A DNA stretch of 64,000 bases from the NCBI GenBank assembly GCA_028583685.1, contig JAMXIF010000015.1, forward strand, positions 60,115,330 through 60,179,329, read 5' to 3'. The position numbers were made by a program, and so were the translations under genes. Position 1 is the stretch's first letter; every line of letters begins with the position of its first letter. The notes under the pieces are model-generated. The model did not search any database. It was not told the origin of the DNA and was given only the letters and a program-made list of their open reading frames with translations. This stretch comes from Petaurus breviceps papuanus. Taxonomy: Eukaryota > Chordata > Mammalia > Diprotodontia > Petauridae. This document shows positions 22,405 to 33,680 of the stretch, one piece after another.

Positions 22405-25382
22405 AATAGTTCAACTTTGATAAGTTCCTTATGATTTCTTTTCCCTGTTTAGCTTCTCATGCTTCTCTTGCTTCTTGTATCTGAATGTCAAATTTTCTAT
22501 TCAACTCTGGTTTTTTCAGCAAGAATGCTTGAAAGTCCTCTATTCCACTGAATGACCATATTTTCCCCTGAAATATGATACTCAGTTTTGCTGGGTAGGT
22601 GACTCTTGGTTTTAATCCCAGCTCCCTTGACCTCCGGAATATCACATTCCAGGCCCTTCGATCCCTCAGTGTAGAAGCTGCCAGATCCTGGGTTATCCTG
22701 ATTGTGTTTCCACAATATTCAAATTGTTTCTTCCTGGCTGCTTGTAATATTCTCTCCTTAATCTGGGAATTCCGGAACCTGGCTATAATATTCCTAGGAG
22801 TTTTCTTTTTGGGATCTTTTTCAGGAGGTGATCGGTGGATTCTTTCAACCTCTATTTTGCCCTCTCGTTCTAAAACATCAGGGCAGTTTTCTTTGAGAAC
22901 TTCCTGGAGGATGCTTTCCAGGCTCTTACTTTGGTCATGGCTCTCAGGCAGTCCAATAATTTTTAAAGTATCTCTCCTGGATCTATTTTCCAGGTCAGTG
23001 GTTTTTCCCATTGAGATATTTCACATTGCCTTCTATTCTTTAATTTGTTTGGATCTGTTTAACAGCATCTTGATTTCTCATGAAGTCATTAGCTTCCATT
23101 TGCTCCAATCTAATTCTGAAGCAATTATTCTCCTCACTGAGCTTTTGAGATTCTTTTTCCATCTGGCAAATTCGACTTTTTAAGGCATTCTTCTCCTCAT
23201 TGCCTTTTTGAGACTCCTTTGCCATTTGAGTCAGTCTGTTTTTTAAGGTATTATTTTCTTCAGGGTGGAGGTCCTGGGGTGTGTGTCCAGCCTGCCAGAG
23301 CGTGTAGAGACCTCAGAGAGGGCACCCATCTAATACCTCCGGCAGCTGAGAAAACCCCAGCGTTTGGGACGAAAACTCCCCTGTCTGGTGACAGAGTCCT
23401 ACTGTGGCAAAAAGCTCAAAAGTCAAGTAATTGAGTGGCAAAATGAGCAGGCAAAGGAAACAAAGCAGACAGAAGATTCCAACATTACACTCCTATTTTT
23501 GGGGATAAGAAGGAGCAAGGCATGGAACAGGAGGAAATCAGTGAACTCAGAACTCCTGCACCAAAATCTTCAAAGGAAAATACAAGCTGGTTACAGGCCA
23601 TAGAGGATCTTAAGAAGCAGATAAGAGAAGTGGAGGAAAAACTGGGAAGAGAAATGAGAACAATGCAAGAAAATTATGAAATGCTTCCACATTTATTATG
23701 TGGATCACTTGATTTCAATTTCCAGCTAAAATCTCACTTTTGAGGGGGTGGAGCCAAGATGGCATTGTAGAAGCAGGTCTTCCACGCGTCTCCATGTTCC
23801 ACCTTCCCCAATCCATATAAAAGGGGACTCTGAACAAACTTTGGAGCTGCAGAAACCACAAAATGATGCAGAGAAGCTAACCTCCCACTGAGAACAGCCC
23901 GGCAGGCCGGCAGGAATCGGTCAGCACAGCGCTCTGGGAGCCAAGCCCAGGTCTGCATGAGCAGGAGGTTTTAGCCCCAGGGTGGGCCTGACCAGCCACC
24001 CGCTGGAGGGACTCCAGATCACCAGCAGTTGTGGCCGTCTCCAGATTTATCAACACATAGATGCGAAGGACAAAGTCAGAGGTCAGTGCAGTGTGGACTT
24101 TGGGACCCAGTACTCGGGAGAGCATCGGCTTTTGCCCCCAGGGTGAGAAGCCACTGAGACACCTTTGTAGCTTCAGCTCCTGGCCTGCAGAGTGTAGGGG
24201 GGGGGGGGGCAAGCAACCAGTCTGAGGGGTAATCACTCTTGCTTTAACCTGCTTGGATCTGGATTGCAGTCTAGGGTGAAGGCCCTAGGGTGTGTGACCA
24301 GCTTGCCAGAGCATGTGGAGGCCTCAGAGAGGGCACCCAACTAATACCTCCGGCAGCTGAAAAAACCCCAGCATTTGGAACGAAAGTTTCCCTGTCCGGT
24401 GGCAGAGTCCTACTGTGGCAAAAATCCCAGTGGTCAAGTGACTGAGTGGTGACATGACCAGGCAAAGGAAGCAAAGCAAACAGAACAATCCAACATTAGA
24501 CCCCTATTTGGGGGACAAAAAGGAGCAAAGCATGGAACAGGAGGAAGACAGTGAAGTCAGAACTCCTGCACCAAAAGCTTCAAAGGAAAATGCAAGCTGG
24601 TTACAGGCCATAGAGGACCTTAAGCAGCAGATAAGAGAAGTGGAGGAAAATAACACCTTAAAAAACAGACTAATTCAAATGGCAAGAGAGGCTCAAAAAG
24701 GCAATGAGGAGAGGAATGCCTTAAAAAGCCAAATTTGCCAGATGGGAAAAGAATCTCAAAAGCTCAATGAGGAGAATCATTCCCTTGGATTTAGAATGGA
24801 GCAAAGAGAGGCTAGTGACTTCATGAGAAATCAAGATGATGTTAAACAGATCCAAACAAATGAAAGAATAGAAGGCAATGTGAAATATATCATGGGAAAA
24901 ATCACTGACCTGCAACATAGATCCAGGAGAGAGAATTTAGAAATTATTGGACTACCTGAAAGCCATGATCAAAGAAAGAACCTAGAAATCATTCTCCAAG
25001 AAATTCTCAAGGAAAATTGCCCTGATGTTTTAGAACCAGAAGGCAAAAAAGAGGTTGAAAGAATCCACTGATCACCTCCTGAAACAGATCCCAAAAAGAA
25101 AACTCCTAGGAATATTATAGCCAGGTTCTGGAATTCCCAGATCAAGGTGAGAATATTACAAGCAGCCAGGAAGAAACAATTTGAATATTGTGGAAACACA
25201 ATCAGGATAACCCAGGATCTGGCAGCTTCTACACTGAGGGATCAAAGGGCCTGGAATATGATATTCTGGAGGGCAGAGGAACTGGGATTAAAACCAAGAA
25301 TCATCTATCCAGAAAAACTGAGTATCATGTTTCAGGGGAAAATATGGTCAGTCAGTGGAATAGAGGACTTTCAAGCATTCTT

Positions 25383-25535
25383 TTATTTTTTTTTAAGCAA
25401 TTGGGGTTAAGTAACTTGCTCGAGGTTAAACAGCCAGTTATTTCTGGGTGTGGTGCTAAGTAGCTGAGCCTGGATCCTCAGGTCATCCCAACACTGGAGC
25501 CGGTGCTCTTACTTGCTGTGCTACTTGGCTGCCCC
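25383..25535 (-). mobile_element. tRNA-derived SINE (family B) in HAL1 copy C
   Basis: Minus strand, with the exact 16-base duplication ACTTTCAAGCATTCTT on both sides (25,367-25,382 and 25,536-25,551). It interrupts the C-terminal ORF1 coding of the HAL1. Confidence 0.9.
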
Positions 25536-26122
25536 ACTTTCAAGCATTCTTAATGAAAAAACCAGAGCTGAATAGAAAATTTGACATTCAGATACAAGAA
25601 ACAAGAGAAGCATTAGAAGGTAAACAGGGAAAAGAAACAATAATTGTAACTGATGAAACTTTTCTCAGTATGAAAATAGTTGAAGGGAGTAGAAATATAT
25701 ATATGTCCATTTGGGAGGGTATATGGGCATATGAATACATATGTGAATGTATGTATATATGTTTAGAGGTGTACATAGAGGGCACAGGACCAATTTAATA
25801 GGAAGGGATGATACTTAAAAGGTGAAATTAAGAGGTGAGAGAGGAATATAATGAGAGATGGAGAGAGACAGAATGGGTAAATTATCTCATATAGAAGAAG
25901 CAAGGGAAAATGGTTACAATGGAAGGGAAGAATAGGAAGGCAAAAGAGAATGGGTCAACCTTATTCTCATTGAATTCGGCTCGGGGAGGGAATGACATAC
26001 ACACTAAATAGGGTATCTCACCCTCCAGGAGAGTAGGGGGGAAGGGAATGAGAGGGGGGATGATGGAAGAGAGAGCAGGCTGGGGTGGGGGGGGAGGGAA
26101 GTTGGAAGCACCCCCACTTTTG

Positions 26123-26137
26123 AAAAGGGACGGGATC
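26123..26137. repeat. Target-site duplication, left, of the PPP1R3F retrocopy
   Basis: AAAAGGGACGGGATC is repeated exactly at 28,796-28,810, next to the poly-A. The uninterrupted HAL1 at 7,844-10,626 shows the equivalent empty site. Confidence 0.9.
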
Positions 26138-27679
26138 GGCTGCCCGGCAGCCTCGGGCTCTGCCTGCGCCTCCGGCTTGTTCAAGGGTCTGAGCTGGGCT
26201 CTGATGGCTTCGGGCCATCCGGCCCTGCCATCGTAATGGCCCGAGCGACCCCACGGGGAGAGTCCCTGAGCCTGGCCGGGGTGCCTCCGGAGGTCGGGCC
26301 GCCGCCTCCCGCTGCAGCCGCCGCCGAGGAGCTGGGAGGGCCGATGCGAGGGGCGGCCTCCGAGCCGGAGAAGGAGCAGGGGCTGGGGCAGCTGTGGCGC
26401 CACTCGGGAGAGCCCCGGCGTGTTCTCTTCGCTGACGAGTGTCTGGGGCTACCCCTGGCCCAACTGAGGCGCTACCAAACCTGGGGTTGTGCGGGGCTTG
26501 GGGCAGGGCCTGACGACTATGACGAGTCCCCGGCCGACCTGGGCCTGAGCAGGAGCCCCCCTGGAGCCGGCCCTGGGCCCCCCTTCTATTTGTTGCCCCC
26601 GGCTCCAGGCCGGCTGGAGCGCCTGCGCGGCTCCATGGTGGAGCTGGAGGACTTGCTGCCCCAAGGAGAACCCCGGGTCCCCGGGCCAAGCGCTGGTGTT
26701 GCGTGGCCTCATCCGGGTCCTCAACCTGTACTACCACAAGGCGATGCACGTGAGTGCCACCCACGACGGCTGGCTGACCTTTCGCGACCACCCGGCCCCG
26801 GAGGACAGAGGGCAGACAGACCGCTTAGCCTTCCAGCTGCTCTTCGAGCCTGCCAGCGTGGGCGCCCAGGTCCAGGACGGTGCCCGCATCGACTTTGTGG
26901 CGCGCTACCAGACGCCCGAGGCCACTTACTGGGCCAACAACCAGGGCAAGAACTATATGGTGGTGCTGAAGGAGACCTCCGCAGCCCGGGCCAAGGGGCT
27001 GAGCCTCCCGGTGCCACCCGGGCCATCCCCAACAGCGAAGCACCTTCCTTGGGAGGTGGAGACGAAACAGCTGAAGAGCTCTATGAAACCTGTCAGACAC
27101 AGTGTTCTTGGCCGACAGTATCAAACTCGAATACAAAGAGATCACTGCTGGCTGCATGTTGACTTAGAAAACTACAAATTAATATTATTCATCCTCTTGA
27201 CCGTGGGCCAGTGTTCATCGGTGTTGACTTTGACAAGGTAGAGGCCAGAGTCTCTGGGGAAAAGCTGGTGCAGAGGCAGGGAGCCACTCAGGTACTTAAT
27301 CTCTAGGCTAGTGCTCTAGTTCTTGCAGGACTTAAGTTTGTCTCTAGCTCTGAGTGTGCAATTCTCTCTGCCCTCTTGGAACCATCCGAGAGAGGACATT
27401 TTGCTGGACGTTTCACTTGGAATAGGACTGAATCTCTCCACTTGCTCCTGTGATGGAGAAGATGAAAAGCCCTAGCTCAGATGCTAACGCATGCAGCAGG
27501 ATTCAGAAGAGGCTGGAAGATGAGCCTCAAAGTGGAGTTGGTTGGTAATGACCCTACCTCAACATGGCAGGAGGAGATCCCCAGCGGAGTAGGACCCCAG
27601 GCTGCTATTTCACATCCATATACCTGACTTGAAAAGCAAAAACTTTGGCATCAACTCCCAGAAAACACCTTGTCAGTGT

Positions 27680-27862
27680 AGTGCAGCTGTGTCAGACTCA
27701 AAATTCACCCAGAAGGAGCTCCGCCAGCCATGGATAATCTTCATCTTCAAATGGAATGTTATCTATGTTTTATTGTATTGCTATTTATTTTGTTGAAATC
27801 CGTTAAAAGCTTTTAGTGTTGTGGGTCTACATAGTGACTGCAGACCCTGTGCTTGACACCTC
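27680..27862 (+). mobile_element. hAT-type MITE fragment within the retrocopy 3' part
   Basis: Ends resemble each other as terminal inverted repeats (GTGTCAGACTCAA at the left, TTGACACCTCTG at the right), with an AT-rich middle of TTATTGTATTGC type. This matches a non-autonomous hAT design with a CAGnGGTGTCAAAC end. It was either part of the source mRNA's 3'UTR or inserted later. Confidence 0.5.
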
Positions 27863-27974
27863 TGGGCTAGAGCCTCGAGTTGAATCTAATAAGTAAAAGT
27901 TCTGAGGGTTTTTAGTGGAAAGGCCCAAAGCCACTCACATGAACTTGGACTGCATTAAGCCAATAAAAAAGTGG

Positions 27975-28330
27975 TCGTCCTTCTGTACTCTGCCCTTGCC
28001 CTAACTCATCTCAAATGTTGGATTCAGCAGTAGGAGGCATAGTTTGAAAAGAGCATGTCTAGAGGAGGCCAACCAGGATGGCCTTGAACCCATGCCACAT
28101 TGAAGGAATTGGCATTGTCTAATCTGGAGAAGGGAAGACTCAGGAGTCTCATGGGGACTTAACTGTTTGGAAGAGGAACCAGGCAGAATCAGGAGGAGTG
28201 GGCACAAGGGGCTTTTTGGAGGCCCCTGGTCTGGGGATTATGGTGAAGATTCCTTTGTTGGATGAGTTGGCTTTGATGGCCCCAAGACCCCTTCCAACTT
28301 TGAAATCCTTTGAGGACCACCTGGGCATAA
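27975..28330 (+). mobile_element. CR1/L3-like LINE fragment within the retrocopy 3' part
   Basis: Contains the typical 3' stretch TGTACTCTGCCCTTGCCC, then GGCCAACCAGGATGGCCTTGA, then GGAGAAGGGAAGACTCAGG. It resembles the LINE fragment around the ERV and another at 44,270. It was probably carried in the 3'UTR of the copied transcript. Confidence 0.6.
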
Positions 28331-29837
28331 GGTTCAAGAAATCAGGAGACCCACTGCTTAACCTTTTCTCCTTGTTATTCACAGCCTGGAGAGAGACTTC
28401 AGGCCCACTATTCCAGTCTTGCTTTCCCTGCTGCTGGGATTGGAGAGGCTTTTAGGACTGGCAGCACTCTGATGGTGGGAGCCATGGGCTATGATGGCAA
28501 GACCTGTAGTGATCACTGAAGATCTCCAAGGTAAAGAGGGGGCCAAGGATGTGAATCCTAAAATGGGAGCCCCAAGACCAGACTGGAGTGATCGTGATTC
28601 CAGGCCTGGGCACTTTGCCAGTCACCCTTCTCTGTGGAGGTGTGGGGACAAAGAAGGTGATCAGGCTAGGCAGGCTCTACACTTCTGCTCTGTGGCATTT
28701 TCCCTCAGCTACATCTTAATAAATCATGGAGACGAAAAAAGTAGATTTTGTTATAAAGAGTAAATTTGTAAATAAAGTTGTTCAGTCAAGAAAAAAAAAG
28801 GGACGGGATCAAAGTAGAGAATAGAACAAGTGGATGGTGGGATAGAAGGGAGGGAAATATGGTCAGTCTTTTACAATATATCTACAATGGTAATGTTTTG
28901 CATTAGCTACACGTGTACAACCTATACTGAACTGCTTATCTTCCCAGTAAGGGTGGGTGACAAGGGAGGAAGGGAATGAATCTGGAATTGAATTAAAATC
29001 AAATGTTTAAAATTATAGATATACTATTATTAATACTATTTTACATGTAATTGGGAAATAAGATATACAGGCACTGGGGCATAGAGATCCTCCATGCCCT
29101 ACTGGAAAGTTGGAGGGGGTATGGGAGAAGATATAGGAGAGAGCAGATTGGAGGAGGGGATATCCTATGGGACTGCTATTTTGGGGTGGTGGGTAGGGGA
29201 AAAACCGTGAGAAAATTTGTAACTCAAAATCTGGCAGAAATTAATGATGTAAATCAGAAGTTAATAAAGCATTTGAAAAATGAAAAATAAAATAAAATCT
29301 CACCTTTTATTGGAAGACTTATCTGATTCCCCTTCATGCCAGTGGCTTCCCTATCCTATTATTTCCAATTTATCCTGTTATGTTCCATTTGTCCATGGCT
29401 ATTTTCAGGTTATTTTCCCCATTTTCTCTTTAAGCTCTTTGAGAGCAAACTATTTATTTGCCTTCCAGCATTCAGCACAATGCCTAGCAGATTGTAAATA
29501 TTTGGTAATACTTGTTGACAACTTGAATCTCACGAAGTTAGAATTAGATCGAAAGAGAAAATTGCAAAGGTAGATTTGCCTGTTTAGGAAGATGAATTCT
29601 CTAGCAATTAGCAAAAAATGAAAGGGAATGTCCCCTTAACTAGAGGTCATCAAAAGTTTGAATGGCCACTTATCAAGAATGTTATAAAGGTATACCCTTG
29701 GTTTGGTTATGTATTGCCTGGTCTTATCCAATTCAGTTATTGTGGAAGCAGATTCCCCATCCCCACCCCACTTCCTCTTTAGAAATATTAAGAAAACATT
29801 AAAAAATTATCCCAATTTTAAAATATTCCATTTTTTT

Positions 29838-29986
29838 AAAAGCAATTGGGGTTAAGTAACTTGTTCAAGGTTACACGGCCAGTTATTTCTGGGTGTGGTG
29901 CTAAGTATCTGAGCCCAGATTCGATCCCCCACATCATCCCGACACTGGGGCCAGTGCTCTTACTTGCTGTGCTACCTGGCCGCCCC
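29838..29986 (-). mobile_element. tRNA-derived SINE (family B)
   Basis: AAAATATTCCATTTTT and AAAATATTCCACTTTTT flank it as a nearly perfect target duplication. The complement of GGGGCGGCCAGGTAGCACAGC ends at 29,986. Confidence 0.85.
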
Positions 29987-30377
29987 AAAATATTCCACTT
30001 TTTAAGGAAATTGTGTTAAAGGGTAAGGACAAAAGCTGAGATACCAGAAAACGGATAAAGGGTAGTTACCAGTCTCAGAATGGAAATTTCTCAAACTAGT
30101 TAGGGTCATTCCTTATCCTCATGTCTAGAGCAGACTGGGTCTTTGAATAATTCAGTTAATGAAATATTGAGTCTATCTCTGACCAGCAGAAAAGGAGAAT
30201 CTTTAAACAGAATGGCCAAAGAGGAGTTTTCAGGAAAATGATTCTCCAAGGCTGCACCAAAAGTTGACTATTCTATTTGATGAAACAAAGTAACTGAACT
30301 GGTGTTATCTAAGCTTTGACTCATTTTTTAAAAATTCTCCAGAAAGGCTATTAATTTTATCTCAAAAATGGCTTGTC

Positions 30378-30530
30378 GGGGCAGCTAGGTGGCAGTAAAT
30401 AGAGCATCAGCCCTGGAGTCAGGAGGTCCCAAGTTCAAATCCAGTCTCAGACACTTAACACAAAAACTAGCCATGTGACCTTGGGCAAGTCACTTAACCC
30501 CAATTGCCTTCCAAAAAGCAAAAAAAAAAA
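30378..30530 (+). mobile_element. tRNA-derived SINE (family A)
   Basis: GGGGCAGCTAGGTGGCAGTA to a poly-A of 15 A. The duplication AAAAATGGCTTGTC (30,364-30,377) recurs at its end. Confidence 0.88.
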
Positions 30531-30988
30531 AAAAATGGCTTGTCAAAGATACTTTCAGAGCCATGAGGCAACTCTGCCCCTTATTAGCACTCTAAACATA
30601 AAAAGCTTCCATCAGAATGCCTATTTTAAATGATAAAAATGTTTCTGGCAGACAAACATGGAGAGCATAATTTCCTATTACATTAAGTATGTCATAGGAA
30701 CCTGGGATATTTGGACTTTAGCTCATGCCTCTCCACATTTTTCATCCATTTTCCATACCTATTTCCGCCAACACTTGTTCTCTTCTACACCTTTTTTATA
30801 GTTTTAACTTTTTCTAATCTTCACCTTTTTCCTTTTCTTGTTCATTTCCTTTCATCTCCCTCATTCTAGTTAAGCATGTTTCTGAAAGGCTTATCACCTC
30901 CCCAAAGACCATGTTCACAAAACCAAACTTTTGGTCAATCCTCTTCCCTCCATCCCTAGCTTAGAATGTCATTAAAAATTAAGTTTGT

Positions 30989-31157
30989 CGAGTGGATAGG
31001 TGGCGCAGTGAGTAGAGCGCTGGCTCTGGAGTCAGGAGGACCTGAGTTGGGATCGGTCTCAGACACTTAACACACACACACACACAAAAACCTAGCAATT
31101 AGGACTTGGGCAAGTTACTTAACACCAATTTACCTCCAAAAAGCAAAAAAAAAAAAA
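30989..31157 (+). mobile_element. tRNA-derived SINE (family A)
   Basis: GATAGGTGGCGCAGTGAGTAGAGCG to poly-A. AAAAATTAAGTTTGTC flanks both sides. It contains a short (CA)n near 31,072. Confidence 0.85.
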
Positions 31158-31552
31158 AATTAAGTTTGTCACAGAAAAAAAATTGGAAAGATGGACATAA
31201 TGAATATAATCTTTCTAAATAAATTATTCCCCATATTAATTATACCCTCTCTTATAGTATAGTCTAAGGTATTTAAAAGAAACCAAAATGACTTATATGC
31301 CTTTGATCATTTGATAATATCAAACTTCAACTACAAGACTCACACCAAAACTCTCTACATATTATATGGCCATATATAAAGTCTGTGTATATACACAAAT
31401 GCAAAATATGTGTGTATATGTATACATGTATATATTCACACCTAGGTATATGCAGAAATATAGTATTAAAAACTATAGATGTACAAATATTTTTATAGTA
31501 CACAGATGTATATGTATGTATATATACACATGCACACACATTATATATACAT

Positions 31553-31636
31553 ATTTCAAAAAGGCCATGTGTATTTTTAAAAATTTATATATATGAATAC
31601 ATAAATTTTTAAAAATACACATGGCCTTTTTGAAAT
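31553..31636. repeat. Perfect 36-base inverted repeat
   Basis: Left arm 31,553-31,588 and right arm 31,601-31,636 are exact reverse complements, separated by 12 bases. Key part of the arm: CAAAAAGGCCATGTGTATTT. This would extrude as a strong hairpin. No TA or other target duplication was established. Confidence 0.9.
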
Positions 31637-33464
31637 CATGTCACCTTGACTACAGTGTTATATACAATTCTACAGGTTCCTTTAACATCAGAATTTCACA
31701 TTAATATGTAATATATTAAATATATAAACATGAACCTCTTAAGTCGAACTTTGCAATGAAATCTAAACAGCTGAAGTGCTTACATATACAACTGCATATT
31801 GTGCATATTCTTTTTTTTTAATAAGACCTTAAACTATTTAGAGAGTAACAATGATATGAAGAAAAGGAGTTAGCACCTTGACTTTTAATGAGTAACAAGT
31901 CTGACCTGCTGAAGAGTAAAACAGCGTAATTTTTAATATTTACCACTGTATGACAAAGCAGTAACTTATGAGCTGCTCCAGACAAAAAATATCACCACCT
32001 GGTGGCCAGTAATGGGCTTCTCAAGGCAACAATAGCAGAGTATCATAAATATAAATGCACAAATAGATCCACAAGAATGTCAAGTTACTGTTTCAATATT
32101 ACCCTCTGTTCAATTCTTTATGAATTTGCTTTAAATTTCCACCATGTTTTCTACATTTTTCTGGCACTGCAATTATAATCATAGGATAACAGACTTAGCC
32201 TCAGAAACCATGTAGTCTAACCAAACCCATTATTTCACAGATGAGCAAACTGAGGGCCAGAAAGCCTAACATTTTCTTGCCCAAACATGGGTAACGAGAA
32301 AGAGACAGGACTCAAACCTGAAACTTCTGTCTTCAAATACGGTATCTTTTCACTGTACTAAACTTCTTTCCTTATTTTGATGAACAATTTTATATGGCCA
32401 CAATTTGTTTACTTCCTAACAATTTACAAATATTTTCTTCATTCCATGCAAATTGTGAAAGCATTATGCACTTTTCCAATCTTTTACACGACTGCATTAA
32501 AATTGGAATTCCATTTTTGAACAAAATCTGACCAAAATAGAAATATCACTGAAACTGCTTTAATTTCTTAGAGCCTTGATTATAAAGGTAGGGGTCATAA
32601 TATAATAAACAAAATCCTAATTTTAGTAGCAAAAATTTTTTTTCTTAGAATTATAATGTCCCATGTGCTTTGTAGGAAATTATTATTTTTGTTTTTAAAA
32701 TTGCACAGGATTATTGGCTTCCTGGTCTAAAGTAAGAACAGCCAGTGGTGAGTTTAGATCCCAATTCCTAGGTAGTATGTGTTACAACTGACAACTTTGT
32801 CAGGCTCAAAAACCAAAGATTTTGAAAACCTCAAGTGTATTTATTCTACTGGGCTAAATATAGGTTGTATTCCAAGTTCTATTTTTATGAAACTGAATAA
32901 AAAGTCTATTATCAATGTTAATTTTCAGCACTCGATTTTTCTTTTCTTTTTCAGGTAACCTCTTTTCCTAGGAGGGAGGAGGGAACATGTAAAGGGGAAC
33001 ACAGCTTATATTTAACTTTCAAACAGAATGTTCCAGAGAAAGATAACACTAATAAACAATGAAAATAAAACAAGATGCTGTTGCATCATCACTGGCACTG
33101 ACTGACAAAGCTAATGACATATAGAATTTAAATGAAGGTTGATATTTCAGACTTGAAATACTTTATTCCTAAAATCCTTTTCAAATTTATAAGGAAAAAA
33201 AAATCAACAAAAGGGTTGTAGACTTAGAATAATAAAAGCATATCTTCTTGCCCCTGAAAAACATCCTAAAGAACCTTTATGAAAAATCTAGTAATTTGTT
33301 CAGTGAATTAAAAATGGGTCTCTCAGTAAGAAGCTGAGAACACACAGTATTTTGAGAACATAAATGTTCAATGAACCACCTGCACATTTGCCCTTTTAGT
33401 GAACTATGTATGCATAACATCTGCATCTTAGTTTCCTGGGACCAAATTAAAAACAAGAACCAAA
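31637..33464. other. Intergenic downstream of PLRG1
   Basis: AT-rich. The only repeat recognised is a MIR-like remnant at about 32,180-32,370 (TTTCACAGATGAGCAAACTGAGG). No exon, RNA gene or other structure seen. Confidence 0.5.
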
Positions 33465-33680
33465 GCCCAAGAAAAAAGGGAGTTTATTGTAAAATGTGAT
33501 GAAGCAGTAATGACTTCTGCTGAATTTCTGCTTTACAGTCCTATATAGAGCACAATGTAAGTGAATGTATTTATAAAAGCCAAAATAAAACAATGGCCCA
33601 ATTATGTACATGTTGCCACTTTAAAATCTTTTTCTCTTGATAATTTCTGGTTTCCAGCTGACCGGATGAGTTTCTTCCGT
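33465..33680 (-). CDS. PLRG1: PLRG1 last exon 15: residues 498-516, stop and 3'UTR
   Basis: Encodes [19 protein letters not shown]; the stop TAA is at 33,621-33,623. The minus-strand poly-A signal AATAAA lies at 33,483-33,488, so cleavage is expected near 33,465. That gives a 3'UTR of only about 155 bases. The 3' end is inferred from the signal. Confidence 0.9.
33483..33488 (-). terminator. PLRG1: PLRG1 polyadenylation signal AATAAA
   Basis: First canonical AATAAA after the PLRG1 stop codon on the minus strand, about 135 bases downstream. A more upstream TATAAA variant near 33,570 is a weaker alternative. Confidence 0.7.

Larger units (their letters stand above)
21183..23681 (-). mobile_element. 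HAL1 element, copy B, with 5' inversion
   Basis: From 21,183 to 23,262 it reads on the minus strand: 3'UTR, then ORF1 C-terminal and coiled-coil parts (a 184-residue open stretch ends at 22,457). At 23,263 orientation flips. Positions 23,263-23,681 are the 5' part on the plus strand, including MSRQRKQ near 23,442 and MEQEE near 23,522. The outer ends share the exact duplication TGCTTCCACATTTATT (21,167-21,182 and 23,682-23,697), so this is one insertion event. That is the classic outcome of twin priming. A SINE sits in it at 22,259-22,404. The target is an L2 fragment. Confidence 0.85.
26138..28795 (+). pseudogene. PPP1R3F: Processed retrocopy of PPP1R3F mRNA
   Basis: PPP1R3F is a glycogen-targeting subunit of protein phosphatase 1. 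A GC-rich block breaks sharply into AT-rich repeat sequence. It opens with [10 protein letters not shown] at 26,236 and carries the PP1-docking RVxF-type motif in [30 protein letters not shown] and MVELEDLLP follow. After a +1 frame change near 26,690 comes a CBM21 glycogen-binding domain ([33 protein letters not shown]) and then [10 protein letters not shown]. The match to human PPP1R3F is clear up to about 27,090. The frame stops at 27,241, while the human protein is about 800 residues as I recall. An AATAAA at 28,771 precedes poly-A, and a 15-base duplication (AAAAGGGACGGGATC, 26,123-26,137 and 28,796-28,810) flanks the copy. These are the marks of L1-type retrotransposition. It lies inside a HAL1 element and is probably not functional. 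Confidence 0.88.
23742..29292 (+). mobile_element. HAL1 element, copy C, interrupted by a SINE and the PPP1R3F retrocopy
   Basis: Starts GAGGGGGTGGAGCCAAGATGG. ORF1 begins at 24,454 (MTRQRKQSKQNNPTLD) and is open for 205 residues to 25,071, with further C-terminal coding to about 25,620. Compared with copy A, about 23 residues are missing in frame from the coiled coil, between two GAGGAAAA direct repeats near 24,640-24,650. This suggests a slippage or recombination deletion. Inserts are a SINE at 25,383-25,535 and the gene retrocopy at 26,138-28,795. The poly-A region is at 29,262-29,292. Flanks TAAAATCTCACTTTT (23,727-23,741) and TAAAATCTCACCTTTT (29,293-29,308) are a slightly worn target-site duplication. 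Confidence 0.85.
20490..29520 (+). mobile_element. L2 LINE fragment split by two HAL1 insertions
   Basis: L2 sequence is seen at 20,490-21,166 (TTACAAATGACCTCC, CTAACACTGTTGATCATTCTCC), at 23,698-23,726 between the HAL1 copies, and at 29,309-29,520 (GCTCTTTGAGAGCAAAC, AATGCCTAGCAGATTG). All else in between is inserted HAL1 B and HAL1 C with their own inserts. Confidence 0.7.

Noticed and set aside
26018-27157. Long minus-strand frames opposite the retrocopy
   Set aside because: GC-rich shadow frames of the PPP1R3F copy; only the plus strand shows family motifs.
26236-27241. PPP1R3F copy as an intact working gene
   Set aside because: A frame change near 26,690 separates the docking motif from the CBM21 domain, and the C-terminal part of the family is not found.
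31327-31596. Tyr- and Ile-rich frames near the palindrome
   Set aside because: Low-complexity TA/TG-rich sequence without any conserved motif.
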